From: Tubiluchus corallicola
Lineage: Eukaryota > Priapulida > Priapulimorpha > Priapulimorphida > Tubiluchidae
DNA length: 64,000 nt
NCBI GenBank assembly: GCA_030141605.1
Contig: JAQGDQ010000239.1
Span: 1 to 64,000 of the forward strand
Reading direction: 5' to 3'
In this document: positions 11,861-24,056 of the stretch, in pieces
How positions within the stretch are numbered: position 1 is the stretch's first letter
Layout: the number at the start of each line of letters is the position of its first letter
The notes under the pieces: generated by a model
What the model was told of the DNA's origin: nothing
What the model saw: the letters and a program-made list of their open reading frames with translations, nothing else
Database searches by the model: none
Program-made: the position numbers and the translations under genes

Positions 11861-12516
11861 CTGCTGTGCAAAAAGTCTATTTTACATAATAAATCTACCC
11901 CATTATACTGCCTGCCAAGATAAAACACAACGATTTGCTACTGAAAAACAACCATTTTATTGTAAAAACAATGATCTCTGAACAGAAAAACAATTACAGT
12001 ATTTAAATTAGGATTTACGTTTTGTACCAAGTGACTGTATAAAAGTGAATGTTGAAGTTTCGAGCAAGGAGCATGCACTTTAACAGTACAAGAGTTGGGT
12101 AACTAATGTTATTTAGCTACTGAGTTACTTAGCTACTAAGGTTACTGAGCCGATGTGAATTTAAATGCTATTAAAGCCACTGTTTGTTAAATTGTTTCAA
12201 CTCACTGTCAAGTTTGTGTGGGGCTATTTATAGTTTTAATTGTCCAATAATGTTATGTTGCAAGCCTGGTGGGTTCCGTGGCTGTGTATTTCTTTTATCA
12301 GCAGTTGGCTTGTTACCAGTATTTCACAAGATTGCGTCTCCACCTTCTGTTATGAAAACTTTTGCAATGTAACATTATAGAATTACACCTGCATTGTAAA
12401 TGCAGCTAAAGTGTGCAGTATAACACTTGTGTTAACTTAGGTAAAAGAGTACTATAGATATAATACACCTAGTTATCATTTATTAAAATTAACTAGTAGA
12501 CAAAATCGAGGTTGTA

Positions 12517-12626
12517 CAGTAGAATGGCATTGATATAAATTTAATGAACCTCGCTTTACCGCCAACTTTGCTATAATGCCATATTTATTGGTGCCTCGAA
12601 CGTGGTGTTATAATGAGGTTTGACTG
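12517..12626 (+). mobile_element. pogo-like MITE, right terminus intact
   Basis: It ends GAGGTTTGACTG followed by TA, identical to the right end of the element at 33849-34036. The left end reads TACAGTAGAATGGCATTG and has drifted. Internally it has GCTATAATGCC. Confidence 0.7.
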
Positions 12627-13452
12627 TACCTTGTTACCAAGTCATTGTAAAAATTTGTTATACTTTTATTATGAATGTTAAAGCAGTAATTTTTTAGTGC
12701 ATAATTTTAAGCTGCAACAAAAATGAGATAACTAATCCGCATGATCTCATCCGTCTGACAAGCAACTTATTAACTTGTTTTCATGTCCAACACGTACACA
12801 TGTGGTATTTGAACTACAGTCATAGTTTGAAACAGATGTAGCAATACAGAGCTTCACTACACTTGTAAATTCTTAATTGATAGTGATCAAACAAAATTAA
12901 GAACAGGAACTGTATATAGGTCCAAAGATCCCAGATTTTGACATGGAAATTAATATCAAAAGATCCATGTACATAAACATGGGAAAAATTAAACAAACAC
13001 GATTCAAATTGACAGGTGCAAAATTCCAAGGCAAGAAATTTCAAATCAAAAGTATATGAACTAAATACAAGTATTTGAATGCAACTAAAGTATCCTTTTG
13101 AGGTAAAATCTAATCCAGTAATAAATGAGAGAAAATGACGTTAATGAATAATAATGAAAAAACATTCCTGATTATGCATTATCAATCTCTCATACAAGGT
13201 AACGACAATAACAACAACACAAATATATGCAGTTAGATTTAAAGTAGTTATTACATCAACATTTTGATAAGTAATTAAACATTTTATGTAAATATGTTTG
13301 TACATGTCATGTCGCTTGTTATTATTGTGTTTATATATAAGTAAATATTACTGTTCAGATGTACAGTATTGGCAAGTCAGTTTTTCACTTTCACTTAGGC
13401 ATAACCTCTCAAGATTATATTTGATATTTTTCTTGGTTTTATTTCAGAAACT

Positions 13453-16400
13453 ATGGCAGAAAGTCATAAGAACAAAATTAATATGGATGATTTTGTCACT
13501 GTTGTCACCTCTTTCAAATGTAAATTCTGCCGTTTTATGAGTCAACATAAAATTGGGTTATATAGTCACATACGTTATTGTCATAAAAATCAACTTGAAG
13601 CTGCGACTGAAGAGTGCAGTGAAACAGCAGGAAAAGGTGATACTGCAACAAGTCACTTGAATGTTACCCAGGAACCTCCAATAGAACCACACCAGGGCCA
13701 AACAACAGTTTCTACCAATTCACCAGTACAATCCTGGAATCAGTCATGGGCAGCTGAACAAAATACACAATATCCTCAGCAGATGTATGCAGTTCATTTG
13801 GAAGTTCCATCACAACTTCAATGGCATGATGCAAATACTCAGGTCATTCTAGGACCAAATCAAAACCAGCAACCCGATTTTCAATTGCAGCACAACAACA
13901 ATGAAGCTCATGTGTCTCAGTCAAGTTTTGTATTAGAATCTGGTACTCCAATACCAAACATATACGGGCAGACCACAACTGCTGCACCAGCATTTGCTGT
14001 GAACCTAGACTATGAAATGAACTGTGATAGACCTACACCTGCAGTACTGTCTTGCACAAGTCTGCCAAGTTCCTCCCAAGCTGCAGAATTTTTCACGAAT
14101 CACAGCAATAATGAGAATGTTAACATCTGCAGTTCAGAAAGTGCTGCTACTGCCGCTCTTGATACAGCTGTTCCATGTGCACCAACATTGGCTGAAAATG
14201 CTTTAAACATGGTCAAAACAAGTACGGGTGTTGATAGTGGTGCACTCACAACAAATTATGATTTTAAGCAGGTATGTACAAAACGCAGTCATGTTTTTCA
14301 CTTTCTTTAAGTGTCAGAAGAGACATGTCAAGTTACCATAAATCTTTCCTTGGTTTTTTATGTATGGGGTGCTCTGTCATTTAATATGGCAAATTGTTTT
14401 TATTAAAGGCATGACTAGTTGACATTACATTAGCCTCACTATTCAACAGTAAATAATGATTTATTAATTTTTCACAGTGTGTCCTTAGTATTAGTAATAC
14501 AAAAATATTGTTGGTCAAATGGCCTAGATCTCCAGATCATTGCAAAAAAAATCTCGACACTTGCTGTTTCAGTCTTGCTCATTGGTCATGAGACATTGGT
14601 TAAGTATTACATTTTGTCCCATTGTCTCAAACTTGTAATTAGTACAAAACTAATATTTTATTATTTATGAGTTGTTGAATAAACCAACCAGTATGTGTTC
14701 AGCTTGATCTGGCACTTGTTGAAGCAAAACAATCTGACATCATTTTGAAGAGATTTGAGACTACAAATCACAAAACCAAGACTGGACCTAACACTTTTAT
14801 TGATAAGCAAAAGCAGCAGTGTGTATTTTACACTAGAGAGAGAAAAACAAAAAGCAGTTTTAGAACAAGTTTTGGCAGTCACTAATATGCCAGACCTACA
14901 AGAATGATTTCTTGGACAGAAAAAAATGGTAGCCATGAATGAGATTCTGCAACACACTTGAAACTAAGCACATTCGAGATAGGTCAGCACCATTAACTAT
15001 CATGAAATCGGCAAACAGAAAAGTATTGTGCAAATGCTGTTAGATGTGACCATCAAGGAAACGAGGGATCATGTCCAGCAAATAAATCAGAGTGTAATTT
15101 TTTGTGGTAAGATTGGACACTGGAAAAGACTGTGTTTCCACAAAAGCAGAGGCAGAAGTAAACAGAGCACAAAATCACCAAAAGGGGTTAGTAACAAAAG
15201 AAAAAACATGCTGTCACCAATGAAGAGTACATAGAAATCAATAGATGCTCAAGAGAAAGTCTTATACCACATTGAACAGTTGGACTGTCAGAAAACTTAT
15301 TCCAGCACTGACCTGTCATCATATAAATATGGAGTCATTGAAATCAATTAAATTATTTTTTTACTTTTATTTTAACATACAGACATGCAGTGGCGTCTCA
15401 TAGCTAAAATTAGTGGGGATGCTGCTTCAGAAAATTTTTAACCCTTGTTTTAATATTGTGTAAAACAAAACAAACATATAAAAAGAAAATTTATCATAAA
15501 TTTGATAAAATCCTAAACAAAAAAATATTTTTACGTACTAATAGCCTAAATTGTTACAGTTCAAGTTAAATTAATCTAATTAATTAATTTATTAAGTTGA
15601 TTTAAGTTTAAATTGAATTTATTTAAAAACGGAATCCATTATTCTTGTTTTACTTTGCACGAAAAGATTAATAATTTTCTCCTTGATCGACACTGCGTGA
15701 GCAACAGTGCTCCCTCTTCCTAGCATGCAGCGTCTTATCTCAGACATGTGCACATGGCCGCTTGCGCACAACAGCCAAACACCACCTTGGAAGGATCTGT
15801 AACACCGAATGTCAAGCTGATAGTATACAATGGTGTGTACCTAAAGTGCTTTGAAGCCATGGACATGCAATGCAGATACAAACAGCAGTGGGTGCGAAGT
15901 AGATTTTTCGTCGTTAATGTTACCGAACATGCTGTCATAGCTATTGCAAGCATGTGCACATTATTTAAATCGTCACAGTACACTGTGGTATCGAAAGACA
16001 CATGCAGTATAAACAGAAATCAGGATTTAAAGAAAAAGCAGTTTGACAGATTTGCAAACTGACAACAAAGCACGTTTGTATCTTAAGAGAGCAGAGTGCT
16101 ATTTATCGATATGCCATGCTACTGGTGTAAACTATCACCATTCCATAAAAGATGGTTCTATCAAAGTGCCTTGACCTAAGGAAGTTCAACTTCATCATTG
16201 GGTCGATGTTCTCAGAGTCAACTAACAAGTGAAGAAATGAGCCATAATTCTGGTGCTTTGGTGCCTACTTTTTTTGTAAAAGTGGCATCTTTTATAAAAG
16301 TGACTAATATTTTTACAAAATTAGTGGCCCAATTATTTTACAAAAGCAGGAAATTTTTTGAAAAAATAGTAGTCTCTGGTTTTACAAATGTGAGCAGGAT

Positions 16401-19400
16401 TTGTTTTACAAAATTAGAGACATTTTTACAAAGCAGTTATTTTTTACAAAAGTAGTATCTTTTATAAACTTTGTAATTCTTGCAATTTAGGTTGCAACCC
16501 AGCACTACATTGTGCAATGTAATGCTGTTACACCTGTTGCCAGAACGCCACTGATAATGAAGTGTCACCGCTATGTAGGTGTGAATTGTATGTAGTGCCA
16601 CTACTACCCTACACTTCTGACGATATGCTTTGCTGTCTAAGCAGATTTATGAATAGTAAGCCACGTGTCCCTCCTACACTTACAGTTAATACACTACATT
16701 CTTTACACATTATGTGACTACTGCAGCTAGCAGACAACTTTGATTCTTTTGTGCACTTGTACTTACGTGTAGTTAACTTCTCTGACAACACTTTACCATA
16801 AAATTGGCCACTAAACAACATTCAGTATGCATACAGTAGTGTACAACTGTCTTCTGTTTTCTATTTGTTCTGTTTTAAAGGATACGTGATACATATAATT
16901 TATGACTCAATATATGCAAAACTTTGCAAAGTGAAAATAAAAATAGCCTACTTATATTTCATCACTATTGACGGTATGACTGTTTATAAGACTACTTGCA
17001 AAGCTATTTAATTCCTTGTGACCTACCAATACAGACTATACAGTAAAAAGCTATTAAGCTAAAAGCAACTTATATCAAAAGGGTCTGGCGGGCTACTGGG
17101 CAATCTGGAAGTTTCTGGTTCAGACCGATATTCAGTGCTGACTTTTCTTTCCACTAAATTTAGATTAGAAATGTAATTGTAGGCTCATTGCACATCAGTA
17201 CTTATTTATATTTTGGGTGCTGGGTAGGATTGGTCATCCGATGAACTGCTGGAAAAATTGCTTAGCAGTTAGCTCCAATAGATATCAGCTGATTTATCAT
17301 CATGATTCATGAGTACAGCTGTTGGCTTTTCAGCAAACTGCAGTCACGGTTTAAACAATAATTTTTATTTTACATACTACCATATTATTCAATACTTATT
17401 TAAACTGTGCTGCGGTGTTAGGAAACCATATACTACAAGTTTTTAATGCATTGGTGACGTTGTCCCGGGGGCTTGTTCAGAGCTACTTAATTAGCACTTA
17501 CATTAATTAATTCACCAAGATAATGATAGCAGAAGTTGCATCATTTATTTTTTGTCACTCTATCACAATCCAAGTCCCTATCCGTTTTCGCTGAGCAATA
17601 GCATATGATGGAACCGCACACTTTGCTAATTCACCAAATGATATGCCTATCACCTGTAAACTTTTTCTGTGATCACTACCTGCCCAGAAAGTTATTGTGG
17701 ACTAAGTTAATGTTACGTAAAATATTAATAATTTGTATGCCAGACCATGAATATACTCTTAACCTGAATAAATAATTAAATTGTTACAAGTCATATAGAG
17801 TCTTATTTTTAGAAATGTGTCTGTTTTGGTTTATTCAAGAAACTGCAATACTGCAATTATTATTAATAACATCATGATTATCTTCATTATCATAACCATT
17901 ATATATCTATAAACATGCTTATGTTCTTAATAAACGATGCAGAGTTTTACCTGGAGAAATCAATGATGTGTTGGAGTGAAGCTAACTAAATTTTTGCCCA
18001 TAGTTTTCTTTGTTTTGGTACATAACCAGTTGTACAAACATAAACATAAAAGTTTATCTCTGGTTTGATCAATAACCATCTGGTGGTGAACTATTGAAGT
18101 GATGATTATTGGACAACTTGTAGTTTCACTCAGTGATTTTACTTTAATGAAGTGTACAAAGTGTAGCTTAAAAATTAGTTTTGAGTCGTTCAGTCAAAAT
18201 TAGACAAATAAATGGGGCTAGTTTCTATACTGGACTGTAATTTTAAGTATTGTGGTCTTATGCTTTGCTGGTAATTTATTGATTTTATATTTGTATAGAA
18301 AGACACAGAGAATCGTGAAAGAACTGCCGTGACTCACAATCAAGACGACATTGCTCTTCCACAGAGTGACACTACTGAAATAGAAGAGACTAGGGCAAAC
18401 CCAGAAGCTGATCCTATTGAACTAGAAAAAGAGCCAGCGGCAAACTCAGGACATGATTCTACTGAACTAGTTGAAGAGCAAGTAACAAGTTTGTGTGATG
18501 ACCCTACTGAACTCCCTACAGAGCCAGTAAAAACTTCAGGTGGTGATCCTACAGAACTAGAAAAAGGGTTGGAAACAAACCGGAGTGACACGCTTTACAT
18601 CTGTGGAATATGCTCTGCTGAATTTGAGAACCGAGAAGTCTGTTCAAAACATGTTGTATGTATTGTAACTTTTGTAGTCAATTGATTACAAAAAATTTGT
18701 TTCAGCTTGTAATACTGTTACCTTAATTTTTTTTGTTCACAACACATAAGTGTCCCTGAAACTGGAAAAGGAAGCTAGTGAGGCAAACAATCTTGGAAGT
18801 TACTTTACCAAGAATTAGTAATGTTCAGCGTCAAGTAAACAAGATTTGGTATATATTTATTCTATGCCTACTGTAATTTTTTATGTCTATATTTTTTCAG
18901 AATGAACATACTGATGCTTCTGATGTAGATTCAGGAGCCGAGAAAGCAACGCAAACAAAACCGTTAAACAAAGAACTTTCAAAACGCAAAAAGAAGCAAG
19001 CTACTAAAAGTGACTCGGATAGTGACACGGATGCTGAATCCTCAAAAGAGGTAAAGAAGTGGGCAAGAGGCACCTATATTGATCCTACAATTTTGTGGAA
19101 TTATTCCTGCAAGCTAGCACCATGTAAAGCCATATTTAGAGAGAAAAAACAACTTGTTTATCACAAAAAATGCCATAGTAGCAACACCGAGTATGTGTGC
19201 CCTGAATGTAATGAATTTTCAACTAGCCGATGGCGAGTCTTCCAGAATCACCTGTGGGTTAAGCACAAAGTAGATTCTGGTCTTTACAACTGCAGTTACT
19301 GTGAATACAAGACTGAAAGTGCAACTTACTTCATGAAAGTTCATTTACCTTCGCATGGCACAGAACGACCATTTCGCTGCAGGCAGTGCAACAAAGGTTT

Positions 19401-20280
19401 CAAAAATCAACATTTACGACAACAGCATGAAAGCAATGTGCATGGCATTGGTCGCCGAGCACATGCCGTCAGAAGAGTGCCTGCTACATGTGATAAGTGT
19501 CATAAACAGTTTGCAGATAAAAACAGCTTACGAAAGCATTACAGTGCTATTCACCTAGACCATAAGCCTCATAAATGCCATCATTGTGATTATGCCACCA
19601 CTAGAAACAATAGACTGCTGTCACATATTAGGACACATACTGGAGAAAAACCTTTTAAATGTACTGAGTGTGACTTTCGCACATATGAAAACCGTAATTT
19701 GGTTCGCCATGCCAAGAGGCACAGTGGTGAAAAACCTTACAAGTGTTCTTATTGTTCTTATGCTTGTATCCAATCAACTGCTTTTAAAACACACTTGAGA
19801 ACCAAACATGCAGGTGTACCATTAGCTTACAATTGTTTATATTGTGCTTTTCGATGCATGACGCTAAGCCGCATTCATGAACATATCGCAAAAAGCCATC
19901 CACAAAGACCGCAACCTGACGCATCAGAAGTTGCCGTCATGCAGAAGGAAGTTGTACATGTCGAAATTGCCCAGGAAACAGCAGAAACATTAGCTAGTCT
20001 TGCCGCTAGTGGAAATAATCAGACACATATGGCTGTTGAACAAATAGAACAAGTAGTGGATACTCAACATAGTGATTCGACAAGTCAAGGTGGTAATAAT
20101 ATACAGTTATATACAGATCACATTGACATGGCTATGTATGTGCCTGCTGTAAATGCTTTACTTTCTGAAGCAAATGGACAAGTTCAGCAACAGGTATATC
20201 AACCAGATGTTGCCATAAATAATGAATCATTTGATAGTGCATCTGCCACACAAGTAGTGTACCTCATACAACCTACATAG
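13453..20280 (+). CDS. C2H2 zinc-finger protein with 11 fingers (spliced)
   Basis: Probably a nuclear DNA-binding regulator. Coding exons are 13453-14271, 18299-18655 and 18901-20280, all phase 0, giving 851 residues. The acceptor TTTCAG ends at 13447, five bases before the ATG. Finger 1 (residues 23-44) is isolated at the N terminus and followed by a long Gln/Asn/Ser/Thr-rich region. Exon 2 carries acidic 15-residue repeats (297-370), then the first half of finger 2. The intron after codon 392 splits finger 2, and joining the exons restores C-x2-C-x12-H-x3-H. A Lys-rich, SD-rich linker precedes nine fingers at 462-725. Finger 3 has an unusual C-x4-C spacing, and TGEKPF and SGEKPY linkers appear between the middle fingers. 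The tail is Gln-rich and ends VVYLIQPT. I cannot assign an orthologue; ZFP64- or ZNF335-like proteins are only architectural guesses. Confidence 0.92.
14690..16220 (+). pseudogene. Ty3/gypsy-type Gag-protease relic, broken
   Basis: Near 15040-15140 two Cys/His clusters lie in adjacent frames separated by a one-base shift. The second is a clear zinc knuckle of the form C-x2-C-x4-H-x4-C (CGKIGHWKRLC), followed by a basic Ser/Lys tail to 15234. After an AT-rich insertion, 15748-16062 is an open frame resembling the C-terminal half of a retropepsin (VKLIVYNGVYLK, later FFVVNVTEHAVIAIASM), and 16080-16200 continues toward the protease-RT linker. No reverse transcriptase or LTRs are visible. Stops and frameshifts make it non-functional. 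It is an old insertion in the zinc-finger intron. Confidence 0.6.
15384..15730. mobile_element. 333-bp AT-rich insertion flanked by CATGCAG repeats
   Basis: CATGCAG occurs at 15384-15390 and again at 15724-15730. The sequence between interrupts the gypsy relic exactly between its Gag knuckle and its protease segment. The flanks are extended by similar TGGCGTCTCAT and CGTCTTAT. No inverted termini are evident, so the class is unknown. Confidence 0.4.
16266..16470 (+). repeat. Degenerate TTTTACAAAAGTAG-type tandem array
   Basis: About eight spaced copies of TTTTACAAAA (with variants TTTTATAAAA and TTTTTGTAAAA) alternate with short GTAG, GTGG or AGCAG segments at irregular spacing of roughly 20-35 bases. 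It looks like an old low-complexity array. Confidence 0.6.
17075..17160 (+). mobile_element. Possible SINE fragment
   Basis: GTTTCTGGTTCAGACCGATATTC has a box B-like core (TGGTTCAGACC) preceded by a weak box A (TGGCGGGCTACTGGGC). No poly(A) or simple tail can be assigned. Confidence 0.3.
18368..18589 (+). repeat. Coding tandem repeat, 45-bp units (15 residues, acidic)
   Basis: Within exon 2 of the zinc-finger gene, residues 297-370 are five consecutive units of 14-15 residues with the core D-P/S/T-T/I-E-L/I. Examples are DPIELEKEPAANSGH, DSTELVEEQVTSLCD, DPTELPTEPVKTSGG and DPTELEKGLETNRSD. The units have diverged at both protein and DNA level, so the expansion is not recent. Confidence 0.9.
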
Positions 20281-23200
20281 GGTGTGCAAATTTTGACTAG
20301 CCCATCTTAACTGCTACATGTACTATAACATTAACATTAGCTTGGCAGATTGCAAGCCATAATATATAACATTCATAACAACAAGGTATACATACTATAC
20401 TGATGGGTTGTTGCCTCAGAATCGAGACTTATCTACTTGTCAAAAATGACCATTAAAGAGATATACTGGATGGCAGAAGTACCTTAACAATGTTTAGATT
20501 TATGTACAATCGTACATCTTTCCTTGAACTAGATAAATGGGCTGTGGCAGTATGGCAGAAGAAATTTCAGAAGCTCACTTCCTTATAGGCAATATATCCA
20601 ATCCATCCATTTATTGACAAGGCCCAATGCTGTTCACTTTTGATCACTAAAAGTACCCCTGCTGTATTTCCTTCACCCTGAGGAAATATATTTATCTAGG
20701 CAACTGAAATCATTTGCTATGTCAGTTTTACACAAAATTTTGTCAGCATGACTCGTGCATCTGCCAACGGTAAAAGTGCAGTCCAGATTCTAAATTGGGT
20801 CACCACATTTGAAGTGAACAGTGCTTGAGCTTCCAAATAGGAAAGCATGTCTTGAAAATTCTTGACCATCACTTCCTTTAACATTTCTACCATACACGCA
20901 GTTTTGTTTGTTTATGTACTATTCTCTGATTAATATATATACATATATAATTGTACACGTACATTGTACACATACGTAAAAGTTAAAAATTGATGTTGTT
21001 ACAGAAATTTATGTCTTTTTGCATTGTTTTTATCCTTCTTTCTTTGTACTAATAAAACAAATGTTAAAGAGAAACCACTTGGAAAAATGTCAATTGGTTA
21101 ATTGGCAAAGACCTCTGAAGCCACTACAGTAAACTCTTTAAAATTGGGAATATCATTCATCTCAGATTCGAAGAACGGATTTGTTTCTATGTATTTAAAG
21201 CTTAAAGCAGTCACAAAACTCAGTATATTACTAAATTCGGCATATTTCAGGTGAACAATTTATGCCAAACCCGTTGTATTACCCTGGTTGTCAGTACAAT
21301 AAATAAGCGCTATCATGCTGATCTCATTAGTAGGGGTGTAAAACAATCAGAAAACTAATCAATAGATACTTATGGGTATTTTATGCATGTGACATGTTTA
21401 TATTGCTTTGTTTCCTGAGGAATTTGCATACCCGCAATTCATTGATTCTACCACTTTAATTATATGACAAAGCAGAAAATTTTGACTGCAACATTGTTTC
21501 TCTGACTTCCGTAGGTTTCAGTAGACCCTGACTACTTAGCTATGGTGTGGTGGGTGTTAGCCATTAGTGCTAATTAGATTATATTTGATTTTATAAATAG
21601 ATTATTCAAAACAAATTGAGACAGTCAACAATTATTTCACAGCAAAGTAAGTAACATCCAGCACCCACTTAAGCAACGACGTGGCTTTTATTCACCACCT
21701 GTAATGTTTTGAGGCCAATGTTGCAGGAATTTGTGTCATGTTTGAATAATAGCTACTGCATGTCCTTGCATGGCATGTGCTAGCTTTCGTTTTCGCCATC
21801 AAACTAAGTAACATTTGCGATGACGCACAATCCCGTTTCAATAAATAGTTACACGTAAGCATACAGTGCATCCACCGAGGATTGAATGCGCAAGTATGCG
21901 TCTTTGCTGAACTACCACAATTTCTTTGGCCCCTAACCATCTGTTTACTGTTTCTTAGTGCCGACAGTGAGAGAATCGCGCTAGCATTGAGCCAAAAAAG
22001 AGCAAGTAAATTTTATGAATTGTTATATAACCTTGATAACATTTGCTCAAGGTTTCTGTTTTTCACTTGCATCCCTAACAAGCGATAACATTTGGTGCAT
22101 TAGGAATTCACTTCTGCGAAGCTTTTCCATCCTATTAAGCGAAACTATAGCAGAGAATTGAACCATTTCTACCACTAGGTAAACTAGGCAGTTGCCTAGG
22201 GTGCAAAATTCTAGAAATAATTCTTTAACTAAACTGCCTTTTAAGTTTGCATATAAGTAATAACATAGTGTATGTATAACTGCTCAAGTGCACAACACTT
22301 TAATTAAAACTACTACTTTAATTAAGTGCACTACTTGCGTCATTTTCTTGTTAAAATGTACAATTCATCGATGCTAACACAGTGTCTTCTCGCAATAAAA
22401 CATTTTCTACTTTGGCTTCCTAATATTATGTCATATCACGCAGATGTTACTGACGCGCTACCATGCTTTCAGCCCAAAGTTTATACTGTGCGCATAGAGT
22501 AGTAATTACTTTTTCTGTTAACAAAAACACTTTATCTAACAAAAAATTTGCTATTGAAAAATCTTCGTTATGGCAGGTAAACCCACAACAGGCATGGAAT
22601 AGCAGAAAGATTTGCTAATGAGAAGCATCTGCAACTAGATGAGACTTATTGTTGTAAAGATAAAACTAGTGAAATGAATGTAAAAAGAGGAGTTAATGTT
22701 TCAGAAATTTAGTGATGAAAAGCCTGAGGGAAAAACTAGCTAAGTAATAAATGTGTTTCAAAAATTTGCAGTTAAAGAAAAACTATTATGCAGGTTAGCA
22801 CAACCATCAAATGTTTATGCATGTTAGGACAACATCAAATGCCAGTGAAAAGGCAAACGTGCATGACTTCATCAATCGGAAAGTACTTTTTAATCTAGTA
22901 TTTTGTTGGAAAGCAAAAGTACCCAAATTTAGCAGTAACCAACATGTTAGGTGACTGTTATATTTTATCTGCATAATACATCTGCTATTAGTCTGCAAAA
23001 CCTGCGGTAAGTATACTCGTTTGTAAAATATACCAACAGTAAAATTCAATAAAAAAACTAGACAATAGGCAAATAACTTTAAACCATAACTCTGCTGTAT
23101 TTTACAAGGAGTGCATTAAAAGCTATACTTTTAATTAGGAAAAACGAGTAGACTTGTCTTAAGTCAAAGAAATTAAGAGCTTTCTGAGAGATTGATTAAC

Positions 23201-23369
23201 ATTTCCACATCAGATTTGTTAAACATTTACTCTATATGTTACATTACCCTAGAAGACATCTATATATTTATGCAGGATTGTCAGTATTTCATGGTTGAAA
23301 AAGTCCAAAAGTTGCTAAGGTATTATGCTTCTACAAAAGTACAGTTCAACTAACAATTAGGTACACATA
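20281..23369. other. Zinc-finger gene 3' UTR and convergent spacer to PIGF
   Basis: AATAAA at 21051-21056 is a plausible poly(A) signal, giving a 3' UTR near 790 bases. Around 22165-22205 the sequence CTAGGTAAACTAGGCAGTTGCCTAGGG carries a palindromic CTAGGCAgTTGCCTAG core that resembles a transposon end, but no partner end was found. The rest is AT-rich with no gene. Confidence 0.45.
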
Positions 23370-24056
23370 TCATACACGTCGTTTTTCCTGGCTTGGCTTT
23401 TGTTCCATTAATATATACAAAAATGATACTAGATTATTAATAATATAGCCACAAAGAAGACCTATTACACAAGTGAAAGGCCACTGTTGCCACGGTCGAT
23501 CCCAGTCTAGCGGTATAGGTATTGCTCCACACCATGCACCAAGTATCACAATAAAACACTGTAAGCGTAAGCAAGGCATTTTGCTGTTTTCCGATCCGCC
23601 TTCCAGAATATCTAAAACAACTTTAGTCACTGGTCTGTGCAAGCATCGCGCATGCGATGCAACTGGCAAGAAAAGCAGAGCTGAAAATATAAGAGCAAAC
23701 CACAAAGTTTCTTCTGTCTTTTCCCATAAAGGCGCACCAAACAGTACAGCTATGATATATAAAACTACTGTACCAAGCACAAAAATTAAGAACAAGACTG
23801 ACACAGAATATAACACCGATGTTACTCCAAGATAGGATTTGTCTTGCGAACTAATTTTAGAAAGTACATAACCTTTGTTAGGAACTTTGATAAAAATTAT
23901 GGTGTGGCAAACAAACTGCCATATCACCATGGACGTGATGCACCAAGCGAGAGTTTTATATTCCCCAACAACCAAAGTGCTACAATGATAAACACCTAAA
24001 CAAATTGAAATGATTTGCAAAAACAGGTTAACAATGTTTTCAAGTGATGCATGCAT
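23370..24056 (-). CDS. PIGF: PIGF, GPI ethanolamine phosphate transferase stabilising subunit
   Basis: This is a 228-residue multi-pass ER membrane protein in one exon. In characterised animals PIGF partners PIGO (and PIGG) to add ethanolamine phosphate to the GPI precursor, a late step of GPI-anchor synthesis. The frame has about six hydrophobic segments. It contains the family signature near the C terminus (GAWCGAIPIPLDWDRPWQ, about residues 172-189) and an FGAPLWE motif near residue 108. Length fits the family (human about 219). I chose the ATG at 24056 because it places the first membrane helix as in homologues. The frame is open further upstream to a stop just 5' of 24095, and an acceptor-like TTGTAG there could allow an extra 5' exon. 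It converges with the zinc-finger gene. Confidence 0.93.
   Translation of the reverse strand: MHASLENIVNLFLQIISICLGVYHCSTLVVGEYKTLAWCITSMVIWQFVCHTIIFIKVPNKGYVLSKISSQDKSYLGVTSVLYSVSVLFLIFVLGTVVLYIIAVLFGAPLWEKTEETLWFALIFSALLFLPVASHARCLHRPVTKVVLDILEGGSENSKMPCLRLQCFIVILGAWCGAIPIPLDWDRPWQQWPFTCVIGLLCGYIINNLVSFLYILMEQKPSQEKRRV

Larger units (their letters stand above)
10901..13447. other. Spacer between SNRPB and the zinc-finger gene; contains repeats
   Basis: No coding gene is seen. An AT-poor patch at 11260-11460 includes GCCATCTTTAAG (a YY1-like core in reverse) and a good donor match CTTGAG/GTAAGG near 11459, so a non-coding first exon of the zinc-finger gene is possible there. Two pogo-like fragments are listed separately. 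Confidence 0.35.
14272..18298 (+). other. Large first coding intron of the zinc-finger gene, filled with retroelement debris
   Basis: The donor is CAG/GTATGT and the acceptor TTTGTATAG. Besides the items listed separately (gypsy relic, 333-bp insert, TTTTACAAAA array, SINE-like piece), 14310-14690 and 17340-18290 show nothing recognisable beyond AT-rich sequence. Confidence 0.7.

Noticed and set aside
15388-16553. DNA transposon with CAGTGGCGT / ACGCCACTG termini
   Set aside because: The 9-bp termini match, but flanks show no duplication and the interior is gypsy-derived. The CATGCAG-flanked insertion explains the left end better.
18340-18591. 83-codon - strand Ser-rich ORF
   Set aside because: Antisense shadow of the acidic repeat exon of the zinc-finger gene.
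19355-19798. Alternative-frame ORFs inside the finger exon
   Set aside because: Out-of-frame readings of the C2H2 array.
23473-23835. 120-codon + strand ORF
   Set aside because: Antisense to PIGF, which has clear family signatures on the other strand.
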